Translations under genes and position numbers: made by a program
Origin: JAWXCE01 sp034440495
Lineage (GTDB): Bacteria > Pseudomonadota > Alphaproteobacteria > Rhizobiales > Rhodomicrobiaceae
Reading direction: 5' to 3'
DNA length: 64,000 nt
Assembly: GCA_034440495.1 (NCBI GenBank)
Contig: JAWXCE010000061.1
Coordinates: 1-64,000, forward strand
Shown here: positions 52,548 to 61,247 of the stretch, one piece after another
Numbering within the stretch: the stretch's first letter is position 1
Layout: every line of letters begins with the position of its first letter
The notes under the pieces: generated by a model
The model's database searches: none
What the model was told of the DNA's origin: nothing
What the model saw: the letters and a program-made list of their open reading frames with translations, nothing else

Positions 52548-52612
52548 AAACCGCTAAACCAACAGCTTGCCCGCAGCCGCCTCGATGCTCCATCTGGTTT
52601 AGCGGTTTTTCT
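52548..52612 (+). terminator. Rho-independent terminator of iclR gene
   Basis: AAACCGCTAAACCA (52548-52561) pairs perfectly with TGGTTTAGCGGTTT (52595-52608), a 14-bp stem with a 33-nt loop, followed by a short T run. It ends the iclR transcript 13 bp after the stop. Confidence 0.75.
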
Positions 52613-52655
52613 TCAAAGTCTAACTGTCATACGGCAGTAGATATTACCCCTTATT

Positions 52656-53204
52656 TTAATACTGAACACGAGAGTAAGTTTCGATCGTCCAGCCTATCAT
52701 CTTGCATTCCTTGTAGGTCTTCCTTCTTGCCCAAATGTTTTGGAATGCCCCCCAGCCCACGGATTGCCATCGTAACGCTGCCTTGACCATTGCTTGCCTT
52801 GGATATCGCTTATAAAAACCGTACGCGCAAAGTCCAGGCAGTCTACCCTGGGCGGCGGATACAATAACCAATGCGTGCCAAAATCCTGTTTTCCATCAAT
52901 CGGCTTTGCCGTCCGGATTTGCACGGGAAAAAAGCGGTGAACATTTGGCTCCATTTCCTCAATAAAATTGCGCAAAACAGGCGCAACCACGAAAGATACT
53001 GTTGACATGCCAATGGCTTCCGGAACTTGGAAGCAACAAATTGTTGATTACGAGCGTTTGCTCCGACTTGAACAAAGATAATTCTTCTTCAGGAATTGTC
53101 CCTGTTGCTAATCGGCTGTGAAAGAACTCGGGTAAGGGCGGATCCCATCTCGTCGCGCCTATGCCAGCATTCATATCTACGCCGACGATGTAAGCTTTAT
53201 CCAT
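52656..53204 (-). pseudogene. Decayed imm11-family (DUF1629) immunity gene
   Basis: Three overlapping frames join to one protein of about 180 residues. Frame 1 from ATG 53204: MDKAYIVGVDMNAGIGATRW to about 53045. Frame 2 (about 53040 to 52780) continues SFVVAPVLRNFIEEMEPNVH then RFFPVQI, which is the imm11 core (usually ExEPxxHxFFPVxI). Frame 3 (about 52780 to 52656) ends IGWTIETYSRVQY. At least two frameshifts break it. imm11 proteins protect against polymorphic toxins. Its start overlaps the stop of a toxin-like tail (TGATG). Confidence 0.65.
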
Positions 53205-53339
53205 CACACGCTCCGCACTATCTTGCCATCGATCAGGTAGTGGACGCCCTTACACGGAAATACCTTCTCTCTCAAATCCTTCAGCATCTCATCCTGCCCG
53301 CCATAAGGTGCCGATCACATCAACCAGCCGCTTAATATC
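53204..53339 (-). pseudogene. Remnant of the C-terminal end of an upstream gene, possibly a toxin
   Basis: A frame ending at 53204 reads YGGQDEMLKDLREKVFP and then CKGVHYLIDGKIVRSV before a TGA that shares its A with the imm11 start. A second frame further upstream (53299-53339) reads IKRLVDVIGT, suggesting one frameshift. The rest is gone: the next 150 bp hold the malate-synthase promoter. The tail is too short for family assignment; its role as a toxin is inferred only from the overlap with an imm11 gene. Confidence 0.35.
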
Positions 53340-53384
53340 TAAAGCGTCCCCATCTCCGCAATTCTATTCGCCCTGCCTCGCTCC

Positions 53385-53399
53385 TTCCGCATTGCGGAA
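53385..53399. promoter_or_regulatory. Palindrome upstream of malate synthase, possible IclR operator
   Basis: TTCCGCATTGCGGAA is a perfect 15-bp palindrome with 7-bp arms and a one-base centre, the size and shape of many IclR-family operators. It lies about 95 bp before the malate-synthase start. A second palindrome AGATTA-AAT-TAATCT is at 53435-53449. Confidence 0.5.
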
Positions 53400-53494
53400 T
53401 TGCGTTCTAGGTGCGTTGCAACATCGCGCCTTCTAGATTAAATTAATCTGAAGTCAGATTTAAGTCTGGCTTATTAATTTGAAGGAGAGCGGTG

Positions 53495-55102
53495 ATGGAT
53501 GAAGCGCGTCTGAACGCCTCGGAGGCCTCTCCCGGCGTGGAAATCAACGGAGCTATGAAGCCGGGCTTTGAGCGCGTTTTGACGCCTGCCGCCATGGCGT
53601 TCATTGCGGGGCTCGCGCGCAAATTCGAGGGGCGGCGGCGTGAGTTGCTGGCCCGTCGCGAGGCCCGCCAGGCCGAGTTCGATGCGGGCGCGCTGCCCGA
53701 CTTTCTGCCCGAGACGGCGGCCATCCGCGAGGGCGACTGGCTGGTGCGCGGCATTCCCGCCGACATTCAGGATCGCCGCGTCGAAATCACCGGCCCGACG
53801 ACGCGCAAGATGATCATCAACGCCCTCAACTCCGGCGCGAAAGTATTCATGGCGGACTTCGAGGACGCGACTTCGCCAACCTGGGATAATGTCATTGAAG
53901 GGCAGTTGAACTTTATCGAGTATTGGCAGGGTCGCCTCGACTTCAGCGAGAATGGCAAGGACTATAAGGTTGGCGCAAACCCGGCGGTGCTCATGATCCG
54001 GCCGCGCGGCTGGCATCTGCTGGAGGAGCACATCCGCATCGACGGCGAGCCGCTGGCGGGCGCGTTCGCCGATTTCGGCTTCTACATGCATCACAACGCC
54101 AAAAACGTGCTCGCCAAGGGCAAGGGACTGTATTTTTATTTGCCCAAAATGGAAAGCCATCTCGAAGCGAGACTGTGGAATGATGTGTTCGTCTACGCGC
54201 AATCAGTGCTCGGCGTCCCCATAGGCACGGTAAAGGCGACGATGCTGATCGAGACCTTACCCGCCGTGTTCGAGATGCATGAAATCCTCTACGAACTCCG
54301 CGACCACGCCGTGGGCCTGAACTGCGGCCGCTGGGACTACATGTTCTCGTTTATCAAAACCCTGCGCGCCAAACCGGAATTTTTGCTGCCCGACCGGGGC
54401 CAGCTCACCATGGATAAAGCATTCCTGAAAGCCTACAGCGAGTTGCTGATCAAAACCTGCCACAAGCGCGCGGCCTTCGCCATGGGCGGCATGGCGGCGT
54501 TCATCCCAAACCGCAAGGATGCCGAGGTGACGGAAAAAGCCATTGCCGCCGTTCGCGCCGACAAAACCCGCGAGGTCGAGTACGGTCACGACGGCACATG
54601 GGTCGCGCACCCCGACCTCGTGCCTGTCGCGCTGGAAATTTTCAACGCCCAAATGCCGCAACCGAACCAGCTTAGGCAGCCGCGCGACGATGTGAACGCC
54701 AGTCAGCGCGAGTTGCTGGAGGTGCACCACGGCGCGCGCACCGAGGAGGGCATGCGCGTCAACATCCGCGTCGGCGTGCAGTATATCGAGGCGTGGCTGC
54801 GCGGCATGGGCGCCGTGCCGCTTTATAACCTCATGGAAGACGCCGCCACGGCCGAGATTTCGCGCACGCAGGTGTGGCAATGGGTGAAATACGGCGCGAG
54901 GCTGACTGACGGCCGCGTCGTCACGCGCGCGCTGTTCGAGGAGCTGCTGCAGGATGAGATGAACAAACTGCACGCTAGCCTCGGCTGTAGCACCTTCCAC
55001 GGCGGCCGCTTCGACGAGGCCATCGCTATCTTCCATGAGCTAATAATGGCGGACAAACTGGAGTCGTTCCTGACCCTCCCAGCCTACCGCCGCATTGTTT
55101 AG
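53495..55102 (+). CDS. aceB: Malate synthase A
   Basis: 535 residues. Condenses glyoxylate with acetyl-CoA to malate. Length and sequence fit isoform A. Visible markers are FMADFEDATSPTWDN (about 117-131), the loop around NCGRWDYMFSFIKTL (about 268-282) and GMAAFIPNRKDAE (about 328). AAGGAGAG (53482-53489) is followed by ATG at 53495; a GTG 3 nt earlier is less likely. No isocitrate lyase gene is in the window. An IclR-type gene 1 kb upstream may regulate it. Confidence 0.97.
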   Translation: MDEARLNASEASPGVEINGAMKPGFERVLTPAAMAFIAGLARKFEGRRRELLARREARQAEFDAGALPDFLPETAAIREGDWLVRGIPADIQDRRVEITGPTTRKMIINALNSGAKVFMADFEDATSPTWDNVIEGQLNFIEYWQGRLDFSENGKDYKVGANPAVLMIRPRGWHLLEEHIRIDGEPLAGAFADFGFYMHHNAKNVLAKGKGLYFYLPKMESHLEARLWNDVFVYAQSVLGVPIGTVKATMLIETLPAVFEMHEILYELRDHAVGLNCGRWDYMFSFIKTLRAKPEFLLPDRGQLTMDKAFLKAYSELLIKTCHKRAAFAMGGMAAFIPNRKDAEVTEKAIAAVRADKTREVEYGHDGTWVAHPDLVPVALEIFNAQMPQPNQLRQPRDDVNASQRELLEVHHGARTEEGMRVNIRVGVQYIEAWLRGMGAVPLYNLMEDAATAEISRTQVWQWVKYGARLTDGRVVTRALFEELLQDEMNKLHASLGCSTFHGGRFDEAIAIFHELIMADKLESFLTLPAYRRIV

Positions 55103-55174
55103 TTGCTGTAAAACTTTTCGCTTTTGTATCGCCATACAGTATGTTGGCTTAAATGGGGTCACGACAGGAATCAG

Positions 55175-55343
55175 ATGTCACAAGATCAAGAAAGCGAAAT
55201 CTTGCAATTTCGTCAACGCATCTCACTGCTTGAGGAAGAGATGCGTGGCGAAAAAACGGTTTCCCGGCAATGACTTTACGCTTTTGCGCGGGAACTTACC
55301 GGGCATTATAGCCTCCGCAATCGCTCCTTTCCTTAAAAAGTAA
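55175..55343 (+). pseudogene. Small coiled-coil gene split by a homopolymer frameshift
   Basis: From ATG 55175 (AGGA 6 nt upstream) the frame reads MSQDQESEILQFRQRISLLE and stops at 55273. Removing one A from the A6 run at 55251-55256 would continue the frame as GEKRFPGNDFTLLRGNLPGI to a stop at 55343, giving about 55 residues with a coiled N-terminus and a hydrophobic C-terminus. This may be a sequencing error, a true mutation, or slippage; the family is unknown. Confidence 0.38.
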
Positions 55344-55423
55344 CACAGGCACAGCCTTGACACGCCCTTGTTGCAACCGCTCCGCAATCCTTTATAAGCG
55401 TGCGGAACCCGGACGCGCGCACC

Positions 55424-58400
55424 ATGCCCAAACGCACAGATATCGACGCCATTCTCATTATTGGCGCTGGCCCGATTGTGATCGGTCAGGCGTGCGAATT
55501 CGATTATTCGGGCACGCAGGCGTGCAAGGCGCTGAAGGAAGAGGGCTACCGTATCGTACTGGTGAACTCCAATCCGGCGACGATTATGACCGATCCGGAT
55601 CTGGCGCACGCCACCTATATCGAGCCGATTACGCCTGAGTTCGTCGCCAAGGTCATCGCCCGCGAGCGCGCTGAAAACCCGAACGAGCGTATGGCGCTGC
55701 TGCCCACGATGGGCGGCCAGACAGCGCTCAACACATCGCTCGCCCTGTTCCGCGACGGCACGCTAGAGAAGTTCGGCATCGAGATGATTGGCGCCAACGC
55801 CGACGCCATCGACAAGGCCGAGGATCGCCAGCGCTTTCGCATGGCGATGCACAAAATCGGGCTGGCCACACCCAAATCCATGCAAGCGCACAATCTGGAT
55901 GAGGCGGAGCGTGCGCTGGAGCATGTGAAGCTGCCCGCTATCATCCGTCCCTCGTTTACGCTCGGCGGAACAGGCGGCGGTGTGGCTTACAATCGTGAAG
56001 AATTTTTCCGCATTGTCGGCACGGGGCTTGACGCTTCGCCGACGCGGCAGGTGCTGGTTGAGGAGTCGGTGCTTGGCTGGAAAGAGTATGAGATGGAGGT
56101 CGTCCGCGACAGGGCGGATAACTGCATCATCATTTGCTCTATCGAGAACATCGATCCGATGGGCGTGCATACGGGCGACAGCATCACCGTTGCGCCCGCG
56201 CTCACGCTGACGGACAAAGAATATCAGGTCATGCGCAACGCCTCGATCGCGTGCCTGCGCGAAATTGGCGTGGAGACGGGCGGCTCGAACGTGCAGTTCG
56301 CGGTGAACCCGGAAGATGGCAAGCTCGTCGTTATCGAAATGAATCCGCGCGTGTCGCGCTCCTCGGCGCTGGCGTCGAAAGCCACCGGCTTCCCTATCGC
56401 CAAGATCGCCGCCAAGCTCGCTGTTGGCTACACGCTCGACGAGCTGGAAAACGACATCACGAAAGGCGCGACGCCCGCCTCGTTCGAACCGACCATCGAT
56501 TACGTTGTCACCAAAATCCCACGCTTCGCCTTCGAGAAATTTCCCGGCTCCAACTCCACGCTGACCACGAGTATGAAGTCCGTGGGCGAGGTGATGGCCA
56601 TCGGCCGCACCTTCGCCGAATCGATCCAGAAGGCGCTGCGCTCCATGGAGACCGGCCTGACGGGCTTTGACGACGTCGTGTTCCCAGGCCTTGGCCTTGG
56701 CGACGATAAAAATGTCATTCGCGAAGCCCTCGGCACGCCCGCGCCCGACCGGATTTTGAAAGTCGCGCAGGCGCTGCGGCTTGGCGTCGATCATGAGCAA
56801 ATTCATGATTCCTGCCGCATCGATCCGTGGTTTGTGTCGCAAATTCAGGGCATCGTCGATGTCGAGGAGAAGGTCCGCAAACACGGCCTGCCAGATAACG
56901 GAGCCGCGTTCCGCCAGTTGAAAGCCATGGGGTTTGCTGATGCGCGTCTCGCCATGCTTTGCGGGCTTGAGGAAGCGGATGTGACCGCACGTCGTCACGC
57001 ACTGGGCGTTCGTCCCGTATTCAAGCGCATCGACACATGCGCCGCCGAGTTTGCCGCGCCCACGCCATACATGTACTCAACATATGAATCCGGACTATTC
57101 GACCTGCCCGTGTGCGAGGCCGCGCCGACAACGCGCGACAAGATCATGATTTTAGGCAGCGGCCCGAACCGCATCGGCCAGGGCATCGAATTCGATTATT
57201 GCTGCTGCCATGCCGCCTTCGCGCTCGCCGCCGATGGTTTCGAGACCATTATGGTGAACTGTAATCCAGAGACTGTCTCGACCGACTATGACACCTCCGA
57301 CCGCCTGTATTTCGAGCCGCTGACGGCTGAGGATGTATTGGAAGTTGTCGAGGTTGAGAAGCGTAACGGCACGCTAAAGGGCGTCATAGTGCAGTTCGGC
57401 GGGCAGACGCCGCTCAAGCTGGCCCGAGCGCTCGAGGCCGCCAACGTACCGATTTTAGGCACGTCGCCGGACGCCATTGATCTGGCGGAGGATCGCGACC
57501 AGTTCAAAACGCTGATCGACAAGCTCGGTCTGCGTCAGCCGCACAACGCTATCGCATACAGCGTCGCCGAAACCGAGGCGCGCGCTGATGAAGTTGGCTA
57601 TCCGCTGGTGATACGCCCGTCTTTCGTGCTGGGCGGGCGTGCGATGGCAATCGTGCACGACAAGCTGGGCCTGAAAGATTATATCGACAGCACGCTTGCC
57701 GCGTCTGTCCCCCCGGATATTCGCCAGAAGCATCCTAATGGCGGCATTGCCCAGATTGACGCTATGCTCGCCAAGAACGCACTTCTCATCGACAGCTATC
57801 TGCGCGACGCCATCGAAGTCGATGTTGACGCTATTTGCGATGGCGATGACGTGTTCATCTGCGGCGTCATGGAGCACATTGAGGAAGCCGGGGTGCATTC
57901 GGGCGACAGCGCCTGCTCCTTGCCGCCTTACTCCCTTAGTCCGGCGTTGATCGAAGGTTTACGCGAGCAAACGGACAAGCTCGCACGCGGCCTGAAAGTC
58001 GTCGGCCTGATGAACGTGCAGTTTGCTATCAAGGGCGGCGAAATTTTTATTCTCGAAGTCAATCCGCGCGCCAGCCGAACTGTGCCATTCGTCGCCAAGG
58101 TGGTCGGTCTGCCGGTTGCGGGCATCGCGGCGCGGGTTATGGGCGGCAAAAAACTTAGAGAACTGGCGCTTAAGGAGCGGAAAGTATCGCACATCGCGGT
58201 GAAAGAAGCGGTGTTCCCGTTCGCCCGCTTCCCGGAAGTCGATCCTATTCTGGGCCCAGAGATGCGCTCGACGGGTGAGGTGATGGGCATCGACCGCGAC
58301 TATGCGCTCGCCTTCGCCAAAAGCCAGATTGCGAGCGGCAGCAAGGTGCCGACATCGGGCGTGCTTTTCGTTTCAGTGAAGGACGCCGACAAGGAGCGCA

Positions 58401-58759
58401 TTCTGGAGCCGGTTCGCGAGCTTGTCGCGATGGGATACAAGGTCGTAGCCACGCGCGGCACAAAGCGCCATCTCGACGCGCACGGCATCGCGTGCGAAAA
58501 AATCAACAAAGTTCTTGAAGGACGGCCGCACATCGTGGACGCTATGAAAAATGGCGAGGTGCAGCTTGTGTTCAACACCACTGAGGGCTCCAAGGCGCTT
58601 GCGGACAGCTCGATCATCCGCCGCACGGCCTTGCTTAACGGCATACCCTATTATACAACTCTATCAGGCGCGCTTGCTGTCACACGGGCAATCGCGGCTT
58701 TGCGGGCGGGCATACTTGAAGTTACGCCCCTGCAAAAATATATGCTCTCGGATGGCTGA
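55424..58759 (+). CDS. carB: Carbamoyl-phosphate synthase large subunit
   Basis: 1111 residues from ATG 55424. Uses ammonia from CarA, bicarbonate and two ATP to form carbamoyl phosphate for arginine and pyrimidines. The two homologous ATP-grasp halves are visible: first half begins ILIIGAGPIVIGQACEFDYSG, second half has IMILGSGPNRIGQGIEFDYC (about 580); the allosteric MGS-like domain lies at the C-terminus (about 960-1111). All frames are intact. The order here is carB-greA-(secreted protein)-carA, with carA downstream of carB. Confidence 0.98.
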   Translation: MPKRTDIDAILIIGAGPIVIGQACEFDYSGTQACKALKEEGYRIVLVNSNPATIMTDPDLAHATYIEPITPEFVAKVIARERAENPNERMALLPTMGGQTALNTSLALFRDGTLEKFGIEMIGANADAIDKAEDRQRFRMAMHKIGLATPKSMQAHNLDEAERALEHVKLPAIIRPSFTLGGTGGGVAYNREEFFRIVGTGLDASPTRQVLVEESVLGWKEYEMEVVRDRADNCIIICSIENIDPMGVHTGDSITVAPALTLTDKEYQVMRNASIACLREIGVETGGSNVQFAVNPEDGKLVVIEMNPRVSRSSALASKATGFPIAKIAAKLAVGYTLDELENDITKGATPASFEPTIDYVVTKIPRFAFEKFPGSNSTLTTSMKSVGEVMAIGRTFAESIQKALRSMETGLTGFDDVVFPGLGLGDDKNVIREALGTPAPDRILKVAQALRLGVDHEQIHDSCRIDPWFVSQIQGIVDVEEKVRKHGLPDNGAAFRQLKAMGFADARLAMLCGLEEADVTARRHALGVRPVFKRIDTCAAEFAAPTPYMYSTYESGLFDLPVCEAAPTTRDKIMILGSGPNRIGQGIEFDYCCCHAAFALAADGFETIMVNCNPETVSTDYDTSDRLYFEPLTAEDVLEVVEVEKRNGTLKGVIVQFGGQTPLKLARALEAANVPILGTSPDAIDLAEDRDQFKTLIDKLGLRQPHNAIAYSVAETEARADEVGYPLVIRPSFVLGGRAMAIVHDKLGLKDYIDSTLAASVPPDIRQKHPNGGIAQIDAMLAKNALLIDSYLRDAIEVDVDAICDGDDVFICGVMEHIEEAGVHSGDSACSLPPYSLSPALIEGLREQTDKLARGLKVVGLMNVQFAIKGGEIFILEVNPRASRTVPFVAKVVGLPVAGIAARVMGGKKLRELALKERKVSHIAVKEAVFPFARFPEVDPILGPEMRSTGEVMGIDRDYALAFAKSQIASGSKVPTSGVLFVSVKDADKERILEPVRELVAMGYKVVATRGTKRHLDAHGIACEKINKVLEGRPHIVDAMKNGEVQLVFNTTEGSKALADSSIIRRTALLNGIPYYTTLSGALAVTRAIAALRAGILEVTPLQKYMLSDG

Positions 58760-58857
58760 ACGCATCTAGCGCTGGCCGTCCGTGCATCCCGTGTTTTCAA
58801 AAAACCTAAAAGACTAGATGGGCAAGGAACATAACCTGGCCATAGGAGAGAAATTTA

Positions 58858-59352
58858 ATGTCGATGGAAAAAGTCCCCATGACCGCCTCGGGTTACGCAG
58901 CTCTGGAAGCCGAGGTAAAAATTTTAAAGTCAGTCGAGCGTCATCGCATCATCAAAGCGATTTCAGAAGCTCGCGCACATGGAGATTTATCGGAGAACGC
59001 GGAATATCACGCCGCCAAGGAAGCGCAGGGTATGAACGAAGCCCGTGTTTCGGACATCGAAGACAAGCTTTCGCGGGCGGAAATTATCGACATCTCTAAG
59101 CTCTCCGGCGATACGGTTAAATTCGGCGCCATGGTCAAAATCGTCGATGAAGATACTGAAGAAGAGCAAAAATATCAGATCGTCGGCGAAGTGGAGTCTG
59201 ACGTGAAAAAGGGTCGCATTGCGATCAATTCCCCGATTGCGCGCGCACTGATTAACAAAAAGGTCGGCGACTCTGTCGAAGTGACAACGCCGCGTGGGGC
59301 GAAATCGTATGAAATCCTTGAAATCCAGTTCGGCGTTGACGGCATAAAATAA
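58858..59352 (+). CDS. greA: Transcription elongation factor GreA
   Basis: 164 residues. Stimulates transcript cleavage by stalled RNA polymerase. The N-terminal coiled coil includes RIIKAISEARAHGDLSENAE, with the acidic tip residues DLSENAEY (about 42-49), and the C-terminal FKBP-like domain ends SYEILEIQFG. AGGAGAG precedes the start. It follows carB in the same direction, a frequent alphaproteobacterial pair. Confidence 0.97.
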   Translation: MSMEKVPMTASGYAALEAEVKILKSVERHRIIKAISEARAHGDLSENAEYHAAKEAQGMNEARVSDIEDKLSRAEIIDISKLSGDTVKFGAMVKIVDEDTEEEQKYQIVGEVESDVKKGRIAINSPIARALINKKVGDSVEVTTPRGAKSYEILEIQFGVDGIK

Positions 59353-59491
59353 ACCCGTAAGGCGATGGCGCATGAAACTTTAACCGCCGCGTTTACCTTT
59401 TGTTAGCCCTGATGCCTTATTTCACCGCACATGATTGTTGTGTGCGGTGGCGTTAACCTCCGCCGTTCGTTTGTATGGCGGAGTTCAGTTC

Positions 59492-59938
59492 ATGCGCCGG
59501 TTATTTCTTAATTTCTTTACATTAATCATCATAAACAGCGTTATTTTTCCGGCTAGCGCCCTTGCTGACGATGGCGCTACCGCTGAAGTAAAAGCTTATG
59601 TCTCCTTCTCGCTAGACGGCGCCTCTTTCAGCGATGAAACCACGATTGGAATGCAGCTCCGTCAATCATCGACCGATTTTAATTTTGGTGTCGATTTTGA
59701 AAGCGCCGAGGCGCCGCTTCTGGATCTTGGATTGAAACTTATAACCGGCGACAACACTACTGAAAGCGCTGAGTTACTGTTTTTCGGCCAGCCCGTCGCC
59801 ATCGCTGATGCTGATCTCGGGCTCGTATGGATCATGCCGGATTTCGCCGACGCCAGCATATGGGCACAATTGGCCAACTCGTCTGCTCAACCTGCCAGTT
59901 CGTCTGCTAAACTTGAATGTGCACTTCCGCGCTGTTGA
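59492..59938 (+). CDS. Hypothetical secreted protein
   Basis: 148 residues from ATG 59492. A signal peptide (MRRLFLNFFTLIIINSVIFP then ASALA) ends near residue 25. The mature part is acidic and rich in beta-type stretches (VKAYVSFSLDG, TTIGMQLRQSSTDFNFGVDF), with a low-complexity Ser/Ala end. I recognise no family. It is the only gene between greA and carA and ends 58 nt before carA; the last part has a Cys-rich tip (LECALPRC). Confidence 0.6.
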   Translation: MRRLFLNFFTLIIINSVIFPASALADDGATAEVKAYVSFSLDGASFSDETTIGMQLRQSSTDFNFGVDFESAEAPLLDLGLKLITGDNTTESAELLFFGQPVAIADADLGLVWIMPDFADASIWAQLANSSAQPASSSAKLECALPRC

Positions 59939-59996
59939 TATTCCAATTATACGCGCCTATTTTGTACAAAGACCAAGCGGCGAGACGGGAGCATTA

Positions 59997-61247
59997 ATGC
60001 AGGTGACCGACAACTCCGTAAGCGATAGCCAAGCGCGTGATATTTCGGCCTGGGCGATTGAAAAACCAACCGCGCTTATCGTGCTTGCCGACGGCGCGGT
60101 TATAAAAGGGATGGGTCTCGGGGCTTTGGGCGAGGCAGTCGGGGAAGTCTGCTTCAATACTGCGATCACAGGCTATCAGGAAATTCTCACCGATCCCTCC
60201 TACGCTGGACAGATCGTCACTTTTACCTTTCCGCACATCGGCAATGTCGGAGCCAACATCGACGATGTGGAGACTCTCAACGCCGCGTCGGCTTCTGGGG
60301 CTTGCGGCTGCATCCTGCGCGCCGCCGTCACCCAGCCGTCAAACTATCGCGCCATGGAGAGTTTGGGCGCCTGGCTCAAGTCGCGCGGCATCATTGGGAT
60401 TTCCGGCGTGGACACGCGCGCGCTCACAATGCACATCCGCGAGCACGGTATGCCGAACGCGGTAATCGCGCACAATAGCCAAGGCCATTTTGACATTGAC
60501 GCACTCAATTGCCGTGCGCGTGAATGGCCAGGCATCGAGGGCATGGATCTTGTCGTGAACGTAACATCCGATCAGGTCGAGGAGTGGAACGAGACCACAT
60601 GGCGGCAAGGTGCCGGATTCAGTCATCAGGGCCAACCCGAGTATCATATCGTCGCTATCGATTATGGCGTTAAACGCAATATTCTGCGGTGCCTGGCTGA
60701 AGCGGGATGCAAAGTGACGCTTGTGCCAGCCGCCACGACTGCGGCCGATATTCTGCAATTGAAACCCGATGGGGTATTCTTATCCAATGGCCCAGGCGAC
60801 CCTGCGGCGACAGGTGAGTACGCCGCGCCAGAAATACGAAAACTCGTGGATGCGGATATGCCTGTATTCGGCATTTGTCTTGGTCATCAAATGCTAGCGC
60901 TGGCGTTAGGCGCGACGACCAAAAAGATGCCGCACGGACATCACGGCGCCAATCATCCCGTTATGGATTATACCACGGGCAAGGTCGAGATCACGTCGAT
61001 GAATCACGGGTTTACCGTCGATAGGGAAAGCCTTCCTGACACTCTACAGGAAACCCACCGTTCATTGTTTGACGGCACAAACTGCGGCATACGGCTAAAA
61101 GACCGCCCGGTGTTTTCGGTGCAATATCACCCCGAAGCGTCACCGGGCCCGCAGGATAGCCACTACCTCTTTACTCGCTTTGTTAACATGCTAAGGGAGC
61201 GCAAACAAAAGCCGCTCGTGGCCGAACACGGATATATTATAAAGTGA
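59997..61247 (+). CDS. carA: Carbamoyl-phosphate synthase small subunit
   Basis: 416 residues from ATG 59997, with GGGAG upstream. Glutaminase subunit of carbamoyl-phosphate synthase. The N-terminal CPSase domain has ITGYQEILTDPSYAGQIVTF; the class I amidotransferase domain has the nucleophile loop FGICLGHQMLALALG (about 297-311) and the His/Glu pair in QYHPEASPGP. Codons upstream of 59997 lie in another gene's tail. The last bases overlap the chaN start (GTGA). Confidence 0.97.
   Translation: MQVTDNSVSDSQARDISAWAIEKPTALIVLADGAVIKGMGLGALGEAVGEVCFNTAITGYQEILTDPSYAGQIVTFTFPHIGNVGANIDDVETLNAASASGACGCILRAAVTQPSNYRAMESLGAWLKSRGIIGISGVDTRALTMHIREHGMPNAVIAHNSQGHFDIDALNCRAREWPGIEGMDLVVNVTSDQVEEWNETTWRQGAGFSHQGQPEYHIVAIDYGVKRNILRCLAEAGCKVTLVPAATTAADILQLKPDGVFLSNGPGDPAATGEYAAPEIRKLVDADMPVFGICLGHQMLALALGATTKKMPHGHHGANHPVMDYTTGKVEITSMNHGFTVDRESLPDTLQETHRSLFDGTNCGIRLKDRPVFSVQYHPEASPGPQDSHYLFTRFVNMLRERKQKPLVAEHGYIIK

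Noticed and set aside
55763..56998. A 411-codon frame antisense to carB
   Set aside because: It mirrors the codon pattern of the intact carB; GC-rich genes often give long antisense frames. Translation is rich in Arg, His and Asp without domain features.
59380..59460. CtrA-type sites (TTAA-N7-TTAA) in the gap after greA
   Set aside because: TTAACC and GTTTACC are present but spacing and second half do not fit the consensus.
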